Below are positions 1 through 5,675 of a stretch of 11,399 bases of DNA, one piece after another (the first letter of the stretch is position 1; every line of letters begins with the position of its first letter). The stretch comes from Helicobacteraceae bacterium (lineage in GTDB: Bacteria; Campylobacterota; Campylobacteria; Campylobacterales; Sulfurimonadaceae). The DNA lies in assembly GCA_027068615.1 (NCBI GenBank), contig JAMOQV010000030.1:1-11399 (forward strand), given 5' to 3'. Below the pieces are notes generated by a model. It was not told the origin of the DNA, searched no databases, and saw nothing but the letters and a program-made list of their open reading frames with translations. The translations under genes were made by a program, and so were the position numbers.

Positions 1-29
1 TAGTTTTCAATGATCTCAAACTTTCTCAT
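1..29 (-). CDS. Possible 5' end of an unidentified leftward gene (partial)
   Basis: An ATG at 29..27 on the minus strand opens a frame reading MRKFEIIEN before the window ends. A TATAAT box lies about 60 bases upstream at 97..92. There is no strong Shine-Dalgarno sequence, only a GAAG a few bases before the ATG. The frame also stays open upstream of the ATG for about 20 codons, so the start is uncertain. Nine residues are too few to assign a family, and the segment could be non-coding. Confidence 0.25.
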
Positions 30-91
30 ATCTTCAACCCGAAGTATGTCTGACTCCCCTTTGTGTTGGGTGCCTCTGTTTGTGGATGGGA

Positions 92-97
92 ATTATA
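92..97 (-). promoter_or_regulatory. Candidate -10 box reading leftward
   Basis: The minus strand reads TATAAT here, a perfect sigma-70 -10 hexamer. No good -35 hexamer sits 17 bases upstream, but Campylobacterota promoters often lack one. It would drive whatever gene begins at the left edge. Sequence match only. Confidence 0.35.
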
Positions 98-171
98 GGA
101 AAGTAGGGCTTAATAAAAGCTTAATGTATTAAGAATGTTAAAAGAATTTACGGAATTTATTTGTTTTTATT

Positions 172-199
172 ACCAAAGCCCTGTTTTTAGGGGTTTGGT
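172..199. terminator. Hairpin after the YqaA-like gene, probable terminator
   Basis: ACCAAAGCCC (172-181) pairs with GGGGTTTGGT (190-199) around an 8-base loop, giving 9 of 10 pairs with one internal G-G mismatch. It begins 3 bases past the stop codon of the leftward YqaA-like gene, which fits an end-of-operon terminator. The T-run, however, follows the stem on the plus strand (200-203), whereas leftward transcripts leave it through an A-rich stretch. Direction and efficiency are therefore uncertain. Confidence 0.5.
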
Positions 200-201
200 T
201 T

Positions 202-612
202 TTACTCAAAAATAAAATAATATATAAAACAATATCTAGCTATTCTAAAAAAACCAGCTAAAAGTATAAAATATATAAATTTTAATCTAACCAATCCCGC
301 TACTATTGTCAAAGGGTCACCTATAATTGGAAGCCATGAAAATAAAAGTGCAATATATCCATACTTATGTCCATAATAGATACTAATTCTACCAATTTTT
401 GACTTTTTTAATTTTGTTTTTGTTTTATCATATAACCAATAACCTAACAGATAATTTACTATTATTGCTAAAATATTTCCAGTTGAAGCAAAGAACAAAG
501 CAATTATAAATGGCATATCGTTAGTTAAAGCAACTAAAAAAGTTGCTTCAGAAGAGAAAGGAAGTATAGTTGCTGCTAAAAAAGCAGAAAGAAAGAGGAT
601 TAGTTCAGCGAT
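202..612 (-). CDS. YqaA-family (DedA/SNARE-associated-like) small membrane protein; no standard start codon
   Basis: This is an integral inner-membrane protein resembling E. coli YqaA, a small relative of the DedA family whose members are linked to envelope homeostasis and lipid transport. The exact role of YqaA is unknown. From the proposed start it has 136 residues, close to the usual 140 or so. Conserved pieces are LPFSSEAT (residues 18-25), FASTGN with a following membrane helix, a basic loop of KTKTKLKKSK type, SWLPIIGDPLT with an aliphatic stretch, and the ARY near the C-terminus. The first in-frame ATG (516..514) would remove the conserved LPFSSEAT region. Between it and the upstream in-frame stop at 645..643 there is no ATG, GTG or TTG. 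I chose ATC at 612..610 because it has AGAGAA a few bases upstream and gives a normal-length N-terminus. That start overlaps the end of the dehydrogenase gene by 13 bases. The family call is firm; the start is not, and loss of the start codon would make this a pseudogene. Confidence 0.7.
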   Translation of the reverse strand: MAELILFLSAFLAATILPFSSEATFLVALTNDMPFIIALFFASTGNILAIIVNYLLGYWLYDKTKTKLKKSKIGRISIYYGHKYGYIALLFSWLPIIGDPLTIVAGLVRLKFIYFILLAGFFRIARYCFIYYFIFE

Positions 613-1523
613 TTGATATTCTCTATAACTGATGCTATCAGTTTATTTCTAGCTTCTATCGATGTCCAAGCTATATGTGGAGTTATATATAAGCTATCTT
701 TGTTTTTTACACTTAGTAGTGGATGATTTTGTATCATTGGTTCTTTTGTTAATACATCAAGTCCAAAACTAAGATTTTTCTCATCTATAATCTTAGCTAC
801 GGCTTCTTCATTTATAATCCCACCACGACCAAGGTTTAAAACAACTGCACCATCTTTACACTTTTGTAACTCTTTATAGTCTAAAAGGTTATTTGTTTGC
901 TCGTTTAATGGAGCATGTATAGATATGATATCACAAGTTGAGAGTAACTCATCTAAAGATACACTTTGATAATCATCAGTTTTATTTTTACCACTTGTTG
1001 AGTAGTAACAAACATTTGTACCAAAAGCACTAGCTACCTTTGCTACACCACGACCAATGCTACCTAAACCTATAATACCCCACTTTTTACTTTTTACTTC
1101 AAAAAATGGCTTACTTACATCTGTAAATATTTTTGACTTAGAGTATGAGCCATCTTTTACACTCTCATCATAGTATCTACTATGACCTATAAGATAAAAA
1201 AGCATCGAAAAGGTGTGTTGTATAACAGAGTCAGTTGAGTAACCTGCTACATTTTTAACATCAATACCAAACTCTTTAGCAGATACCAAATCAACATTGT
1301 TCATACCCGTTGCTGCTACACATATAAGTTTTAGTGTTGGTGTATTTTGCATATGCTCTTTTGTTATAAGCACTTTGTTTGTTACTACAACATCACAACC
1401 ATTAATTCTCTCTTGTGTTTCATCTGTTGATGTTGTTTGATATACCTCAACATCTCCAAACTGTTCAAACCCACTTAAGTCAGTCTCTCCAAAAGTTAAA
1501 GCATCTAGTAAAACTATCTTCAT
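600..1523 (-). CDS. D-2-hydroxyacid dehydrogenase
   Basis: This cytosolic NAD(P)-dependent oxidoreductase of 307 residues interconverts a 2-keto acid and a D-2-hydroxy acid. Family members act on glycerate/hydroxypyruvate, lactate or phosphoglycerate, and the substrate cannot be told from sequence. An N-terminal substrate-domain half (about 1-100) precedes the Rossmann domain with GLGSIG at 152-157. The catalytic trio is visible: Arg233 in NLGRGG, Glu261 in KEP and His283 in TPHIAW. The end of the second Rossmann strand reads YYSTS (173-177) instead of carrying an Asp, which hints at NADP(H) preference. It is too short for SerA and lacks an ACT domain. The start ATG has AAGGG upstream, overlapping the stop region of the Uma2-like gene 9 bases away, so the two are probably translated from one transcript. 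Confidence 0.9.
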   Translation of the reverse strand: MKIVLLDALTFGETDLSGFEQFGDVEVYQTTSTDETQERINGCDVVVTNKVLITKEHMQNTPTLKLICVAATGMNNVDLVSAKEFGIDVKNVAGYSTDSVIQHTFSMLFYLIGHSRYYDESVKDGSYSKSKIFTDVSKPFFEVKSKKWGIIGLGSIGRGVAKVASAFGTNVCYYSTSGKNKTDDYQSVSLDELLSTCDIISIHAPLNEQTNNLLDYKELQKCKDGAVVLNLGRGGIINEEAVAKIIDEKNLSFGLDVLTKEPMIQNHPLLSVKNKDSLYITPHIAWTSIEARNKLIASVIENIKSLN

Positions 1524-1532
1524 ATCTACCCT

Positions 1533-2066
1533 TTAAGCCCAAATATTTTTAAATTTAAAATCTATCTTACACTTATCTATATCAAATAAATAACTCTCAT
1601 CTGTTAGTTTTTTATCTAATCTATACTTTTTATCTTCAAGTAGATAAATCTCTGCTGTTTTTAGTTGAGAATCTACTATAACATAGTACTTCACACCCTC
1701 TTGCTCATAAAGGTTGTATTTTTCATTTCTATCTTTTCTTTGTGTTGATGGGCTTAAAACTTCAAAAACCATTTTTGGAGTTTTTTTAAGATACTTATCT
1801 CCCAAATCTTTTCCACAAGCTACTAAAACATCAGGGGAGATTATAGTGTCATTTGCTACTTTATAGTCTATCTCCATAGCCATCAAACATTTTTCACATT
1901 TACCATTTACTTTTAATTCAATGTATATATTTCCAGAAACCTGCTGATGTCGTATCATAGGCTTAGGACTCATAGCATAAGGATAACCAGCTATAATCTC
2001 CCAATCACCCTCCCAATTTACATAATCTTCATAAGTATAATGTTCTTCGTAAGCTAAAGCACCCAT
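1533..2066 (-). CDS. Uma2-family (DUF820) protein, PD-(D/E)xK nuclease fold
   Basis: This 177-residue soluble protein belongs to the Uma2/DUF820 family, which is predicted to have a restriction-endonuclease-like fold but is poorly characterised. Visible hallmarks are YTYEDY (10-15), the E-I-I-A-G turn (23-27), AMSP (31-34), SPDVLV with Asp79, VFEVLSPST with Glu102, the following D112 and K116, and GVKYYVIVD (124-132). Asp79 and Glu102 match the acidic metal-binding residues of the PD-(D/E)xK core, so it appears intact. Its ATG follows an AGG-containing ribosome site, and it lies 15 bases after purT and 9 before the dehydrogenase gene. No methyltransferase or specificity subunit is nearby, so there is no sign of a restriction-modification system. 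Substrate and role are unknown. Confidence 0.88.
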   Translation of the reverse strand: MGALAYEEHYTYEDYVNWEGDWEIIAGYPYAMSPKPMIRHQQVSGNIYIELKVNGKCEKCLMAMEIDYKVANDTIISPDVLVACGKDLGDKYLKKTPKMVFEVLSPSTQRKDRNEKYNLYEQEGVKYYVIVDSQLKTAEIYLLEDKKYRLDKKLTDESYLFDIDKCKIDFKFKNIWA

Positions 2067-2081
2067 CCTATCAACCTTTAT

Positions 2082-3245
2082 CTATGCATCTTTGATTTTT
2101 GTTATCAACTCTCTTGATTTTTCTAATGCTTTTTCAACCTTATCAAACACAAGTGCCACAGCTAAACGGCGACCTTTATGTGCTTCTGGTTTACTAAATA
2201 CCCTTACAAAAGAGTTTTCACTAAACAAGCTATCATCTACATCAACAACAGGAGCATAGTTGTGTGCTTCACTTTTAAATGCAGCAGATGCTCCATCTCC
2301 ATAAAAAGTAAATCCTAGTGGTAGCCCTAAAACTGCTCTAAGGTGTAAAGCAAATTCACTTTGAGATTGAGTTATAAGTGTTACCATACCAGTATCGTGT
2401 GGTCTTGGACTTACTTCAGAGAAATAAACTTCATCACCTTTTACAAAAAGTTCAACTCCAAAAAGTCCCCTTCCACCTAAACCATCTGTTATAGTTTTAG
2501 CAATATCTTGTGCTTTTTGTTTTGCTACATCACTCATAAGTGCAGGTTGCCATGAAAATACATAATCCCCATCTCGTTGTTCATGCCCTATCGGCTCACA
2601 AAAAACTGTCTCTTTACCATTACGAGCCGTAAGCATAGTTATCTCATAGTCAAAATCAACAAATGCTTCTACTATAAGTTCACTTGCATCCCCACGAGCC
2701 TCTTTTGCTTCTTCCCACGATGCAGGGATATCTTCTTCACATCTTGCAACTGACTGACCATGACCAGATGAACTCATCACTGGTTTTATAACACATGGAA
2801 AACCTAACTCTTTTGCAGATTCAAGCATCCCCTCTTGTGTTGTTACAAACTTATAAGCACCAGTTTTTAAACCTAATTCTTCTGCAGCAAAAGTTCTAAT
2901 ATTTTTACGGTTCATAGTCTTACTTACCGCATCTGCATTTGGAATAACATTGAAACCCTCTTTCTCAGCATCAAAAAGTGCATCGATAGATATAGCTTCT
3001 ATCTCTGGAAGTATATAATCTGGTTTTTCACGACGGATAATCTCTAAAACTGCATCTTTGTCTTGCATATTTACAACATAACTACGATGTGCTACATGGT
3101 GTGCTGGAGCATTTTCATATCTATCTACGGCGATAGTCTCAAGCCCTAGTCTTTGAGCTTCTATGATAACTTCTTTACCAAGTTCACCAGAACCAAGTAA
3201 CATTACTTTTTTTGAGTTTGATTTAAGTGGAGCAGAAAATTGCAT
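2082..3245 (-). CDS. purT: Formate-dependent phosphoribosylglycinamide formyltransferase 2 (GAR transformylase T)
   Basis: PurT catalyses the third step of purine biosynthesis, making formyl-GAR from GAR, formate and ATP; it is the folate-independent alternative to PurN. At 387 residues it is full length (E. coli about 392). The N-terminal nucleotide-binding motif LLGSGELGKE (16-25) is followed by LPEIEAI (79-85). The ATP-grasp domain has IKPVMSSSG (153-161), GVELF and SEVSPRPHDTG; by position Glu265 and Glu277 would be the Mg-ATP ligands. Arg359-Arg360 match the pair that binds GAR phosphate. The loop reads SSSGHGQS where the E. coli enzyme has GKGQ. The start is supported by AGAGGAA 6 bases upstream. 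That ribosome site lies inside a long inverted repeat (3246-3280). It heads a compact run with the Uma2, dehydrogenase and YqaA-like genes; ppnP lies 69 bases upstream. Confidence 0.96.
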   Translation of the reverse strand: MQFSAPLKSNSKKVMLLGSGELGKEVIIEAQRLGLETIAVDRYENAPAHHVAHRSYVVNMQDKDAVLEIIRREKPDYILPEIEAISIDALFDAEKEGFNVIPNADAVSKTMNRKNIRTFAAEELGLKTGAYKFVTTQEGMLESAKELGFPCVIKPVMSSSGHGQSVARCEEDIPASWEEAKEARGDASELIVEAFVDFDYEITMLTARNGKETVFCEPIGHEQRDGDYVFSWQPALMSDVAKQKAQDIAKTITDGLGGRGLFGVELFVKGDEVYFSEVSPRPHDTGMVTLITQSQSEFALHLRAVLGLPLGFTFYGDGASAAFKSEAHNYAPVVDVDDSLFSENSFVRVFSKPEAHKGRRLAVALVFDKVEKALEKSRELITKIKDA

Positions 3246-3280
3246 ATATAATTCCTCTAAATTTATTAGAAGAATTATAT
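3246..3280 (-). promoter_or_regulatory. 15-bp inverted repeat covering the purT Shine-Dalgarno and a TATAAT box
   Basis: On the minus strand ATATAATTCTTCTAA (3280-3266) is followed by TAAAT and TTAGAGGAATTATAT (3260-3246). The arms pair over all 15 positions, with one G-U wobble as RNA. The right arm contains the purT ribosome site AGAGGAA (3258-3252) and ends directly before the ATG. The left arm contains TATAAT (3279-3274). If transcription starts upstream, for example from the TATAAA at 3296-3291, the mRNA could fold and hide the ribosome site. If TATAAT is the -10 box, the left arm would not be transcribed and the repeat would act as a DNA operator instead. The pairing is seen directly; the regulatory role is inferred. 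Confidence 0.6.
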
Positions 3281-3314
3281 CGTATTAGTATTTATAAAAA
3301 GTTATATAAAAAAT

Positions 3315-3623
3315 TTAAGAATAAGAACAACAATAACCAGTAACAGAATTTACTTTTATATCAAAGTAGCTATTTGCCTCAACTTCAAAACTACATGGAG
3401 TTTGCATAGCTGTAAACTCTTTTGCATCTTTTAATTTTATCTCTATATCTCCACTTTGCATATCCATAATTTCAGATGCTTGTGTATTGAATCTATACTC
3501 TCCTATCTGCATAGAGCCAAGTGTTTTTGTAGAACCATCAGGCATAGTTATAGTATATGATGTTACTTTACCATCAAAATAACTATTCATATCTGTACTT
3601 ACTTTAACATTTTCAAAAATCAT
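3315..3623 (-). CDS. ppnP: Pyrimidine/purine nucleoside phosphorylase
   Basis: PpnP (formerly YaiE, DUF1255) is a small cupin-fold enzyme that splits purine and pyrimidine nucleosides with phosphate into base and ribose-1-phosphate, a salvage activity. The 102-residue protein is slightly longer than E. coli PpnP (about 94). It carries the family pieces SYFDGKV (14-20), GEYRFNT (41-47), SGDIEIKL (57-64), the FEVEANSYFDIKV strand pair near 79-91, and a YCCSY ending like the YLCRY of E. coli. The start has AAGGAA (3634-3629) five bases upstream. It sits just before purT and may be expressed from its own promoter, since a strong terminator follows typA upstream. Family assignment is firm by motif; activity is inferred. 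Confidence 0.88.
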   Translation of the reverse strand: MIFENVKVSTDMNSYFDGKVTSYTITMPDGSTKTLGSMQIGEYRFNTQASEIMDMQSGDIEIKLKDAKEFTAMQTPCSFEVEANSYFDIKVNSVTGYCCSYS

Positions 3624-3722
3624 TTATATTCCTTATTTTTTTTGAATAATATCAAATTTATTATTTATATTACTTTATTAAAAAGCTTAATTTATAGGAG
3701 TTTTGCAAGAAGTCTAATATAT

Positions 3723-3753
3723 TTAACAAACACGAAAAATTCGTGTTTGTTAA
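3723..3753 (-). terminator. Terminator-like hairpin after typA
   Basis: TTAACAAACACGAA (3723-3736) and TTCGTGTTTGTTAA (3740-3753) form a perfect 14-bp stem with a 3-base loop. It starts 6 bases after the typA stop codon. Leftward transcripts leave the stem through a U/A-rich stretch rather than a clean U-run, so it may act as a terminator or as a 3'-end stabiliser that insulates ppnP and purT from typA. Confidence 0.75.
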
Positions 3754-3759
3754 GAAAAA

Positions 3760-5565
3760 TTACTTCTTACGAGAAGCTCTTTTTCTTTCGTTTTCTGTTA
3801 AGAATTTTTTACGAATACGGATATTTTCAGGTGTAACTTCAAGAAGTTCATCATCTTCAATCCACTCTAATGCTCTCTCTAAAGACATATCTCTTGGTGG
3901 GATAAGCTTGATAGCTTCATCAGCACCAGAAGAACGAACATTTGACTGAGCTTTACCTTTACTAGGATTAACTGAAAGGTCATTATCTTTTGAATGCTCA
4001 CCGATAATCATACCCTCATAAATCTTAGTCTGAGGTTTGATATAAAGTGTACCACGATTTTGAATGTTAAATAGTGAATAAGCAACTGCTTCACCATTCT
4101 CAGTTGAGATTAATGCACCATAACTTCTTGATTCCATTGAACCAGATGCTGGACGGAACTCTAAAAATGAGTGATTCATAACACCCTCACCTTTAGTATC
4201 TGTTAGGAATTGACCACGGAAACCGATTAATGCACGAGCTGGGATTTCAAATTCGATTCTTTGGAAACCTTGACCCATTGGCATCATTGATTTCATCTCA
4301 GCTTTTCTTTTACCAAGACGCTCAATTACACCACCACCTAAATCTTCAGGAACATCAATAACTAAATGCTCATAAGGCTCACATTTAACACCCTCTATCT
4401 CTTTTACGATAACTTCAGGACGAGAGATTCCAAACTCAAAACCTTCTCTTCTCATGTTTTCAGCAAGAACAGTGATTTGAAGCTCTCCACGACCAGAAAC
4501 TTTAAATTTACCCTCACCAACAACTTCAAACTTCATCGCAACATTTGTTGTCATCTCAGCTTCAAGTCTATCTTTAATCTTGTTAGAAGTTACATGTGTA
4601 CCCTCTTGACCAGCAAGTGGTGAATCATTTACTGAAAAAACAACTGTAAGAGTTGGTTCTTCTATATGCATAGGGTCTAAAGCTACAGGATTACTAGCAT
4701 CACAAACAGTATCTCCAACATCAACAGTTTCCATACCAGCAAATGCTACGATATCTCCAGCTTCAGCTTGTTCAATCTCCATACGGTTAAGTCCATGAAA
4801 ACCTATAAGTTTAGTGATACGACCTTTAACCATCTCACCGTCAGCCTTTGCAAGCATAACATTATCACCTTTTGCAACTCTACCATTGAAAATACGACTA
4901 ATACCAATTTTACCAACATAGTTATCGTAATCTAGTGTAAATACTTGTGATTGAAAATCATTGTCAGGTGAACCCTCTGGTTGTGGAACATCATTGATAA
5001 TAGCTTCAAAAATACATTTGAAATCGCCATCTTCATCTTCCATATCAGTTTTAGCCATACCATCACGAGCAGCTGCATAGATGATAGGGAAATCTTGTTG
5101 ATCATCAGTTGCACCCATATCTGCAAATAGGTCAAACATCTCATCAACAACACGATCTGGCTCAGCAGATGGTTTGTCAATCTTGTTAATAACAACGATA
5201 GGTTTTTTACCAAGTGCTAGCATCTTTTTAACAACAAACTTAGTTTGAGGCATAACACCCTCATAAGCATCAACAAGAACTAAAACACCATCAACCATCT
5301 TAAGAACACGCTCAACTTCTCCACCAAAGTCAGCGTGACCCGGAGTATCAATAATGTTAATCTTGTGATCACCATATCTAATGGCAGTATTTTTAGATAA
5401 AATCGTAATACCACGCTCTTTTTCGATGTCATTACTATCCATCGCTCTTTCATCATGTTGTTCATGATCACCAAATGTACCAGATTGTTCTAATAGTCCA
5501 TCAACTAGTGTAGTTTTACCGTGGTCAACGTGTGCAATAACGGCAATATTTCTTATTTTTTGCAT
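3760..5565 (-). CDS. typA: Translational GTPase TypA/BipA
   Basis: TypA/BipA is an EF-G-like GTPase that binds the 70S ribosome and supports ribosome assembly and translation under stress such as cold. The 601-residue protein is full length. GTPase motifs are G1 AHVDHGKTT (11-19), G2 RGITI (51-55), G3 DTPGH (73-77) and G4 NKID (127-130); the G5 position reads AAARDG (164-169). EF-Tu-like domain II follows (about 205-300), then EF-G-like domains III and V. The BipA-specific C-terminal region contains RALIGFRGQFLTDTKGEG (444-461), SRSYGALIS (479-487) and the PPRDMSLERALEWI segment (556-569). The start is supported by GGAGAG (5580-5575) 9 bases upstream. It is transcribed divergently from cca and ends in its own hairpin, so it is probably a single-gene unit. 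Confidence 0.97.
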   Translation of the reverse strand: MQKIRNIAVIAHVDHGKTTLVDGLLEQSGTFGDHEQHDERAMDSNDIEKERGITILSKNTAIRYGDHKINIIDTPGHADFGGEVERVLKMVDGVLVLVDAYEGVMPQTKFVVKKMLALGKKPIVVINKIDKPSAEPDRVVDEMFDLFADMGATDDQQDFPIIYAAARDGMAKTDMEDEDGDFKCIFEAIINDVPQPEGSPDNDFQSQVFTLDYDNYVGKIGISRIFNGRVAKGDNVMLAKADGEMVKGRITKLIGFHGLNRMEIEQAEAGDIVAFAGMETVDVGDTVCDASNPVALDPMHIEEPTLTVVFSVNDSPLAGQEGTHVTSNKIKDRLEAEMTTNVAMKFEVVGEGKFKVSGRGELQITVLAENMRREGFEFGISRPEVIVKEIEGVKCEPYEHLVIDVPEDLGGGVIERLGKRKAEMKSMMPMGQGFQRIEFEIPARALIGFRGQFLTDTKGEGVMNHSFLEFRPASGSMESRSYGALISTENGEAVAYSLFNIQNRGTLYIKPQTKIYEGMIIGEHSKDNDLSVNPSKGKAQSNVRSSGADEAIKLIPPRDMSLERALEWIEDDELLEVTPENIRIRKKFLTENERKRASRKK

Positions 5566-5588
5566 ATTAAGTATCTCTCCATTCCCAA

Positions 5589-5616
5589 ATTATAGGGAAA
5601 AATTTTCGCGATTATA
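5589..5616 (-). promoter_or_regulatory. Two candidate -10 boxes for typA
   Basis: The minus strand reads TATAAT at 5616-5611 and again at 5594-5589. The upstream copy would give a leader of ordinary length before the typA ribosome site at 5580-5575. The downstream copy would put the transcript start almost on the ribosome site. The inner box is bracketed symmetrically by TTCCC (5582-5586) and GGGAA (5595-5599), as an operator might be. No convincing -35 hexamers. Confidence 0.4.
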
Positions 5617-5624
5617 TCTAAAAC

Positions 5625-5665
5625 ATCATAAAAATATGATTTAATTTTAGATATACTAAATTAAA
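5625..5665. repeat. Palindromes in the typA-cca divergent region
   Basis: ATCATA (5625-5630) and TATGAT (5635-5640) form a perfect inverted repeat around AAAA. Next to it, TTTAATTT (5640-5647) and AAATTAAA (5658-5665) form another around a 10-base centre that includes the candidate cca -10 box TATACT (5652-5657). The placement between divergent starts suggests operators, but in sequence this A+T-rich such repeats can occur by chance. Confidence 0.35.
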
Positions 5666-5675
5666 AAAAGAAAAA

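Noticed and set aside
528..548. Perfect 8-bp stem AAGCAACT/AGTTGCTT with an A/T loop, resembling a terminator
   Set aside because: It lies inside the conserved N-terminal coding frame of the YqaA-like gene and encodes A-T-F-L-V-A, so codon repetition explains it.
1533..2066. Restriction-modification or toxin-antitoxin system around the Uma2-like gene
   Set aside because: No methyltransferase, specificity subunit or small antitoxin-like gene is adjacent; neighbours are metabolic.
3246..3314. Purine or other known riboswitch before purT
   Set aside because: At 69 bases the gap could fit one, but the three-way-junction core motifs of the purine riboswitch are absent; only a single hairpin is seen.
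3642..3949. Two overlapping plus-strand reading frames across the typA 3' end
   Set aside because: No family resemblance, partly antisense to typA codons, and crossing the typA terminator stem; they are shadows.
4366..4623. Plus-strand frame inside typA, and minus-strand frames at 4932-5213 and 5280-5474
   Set aside because: All lie within typA in other frames or strands; the typA frame has clear GTPase and ribosome-binding motifs.
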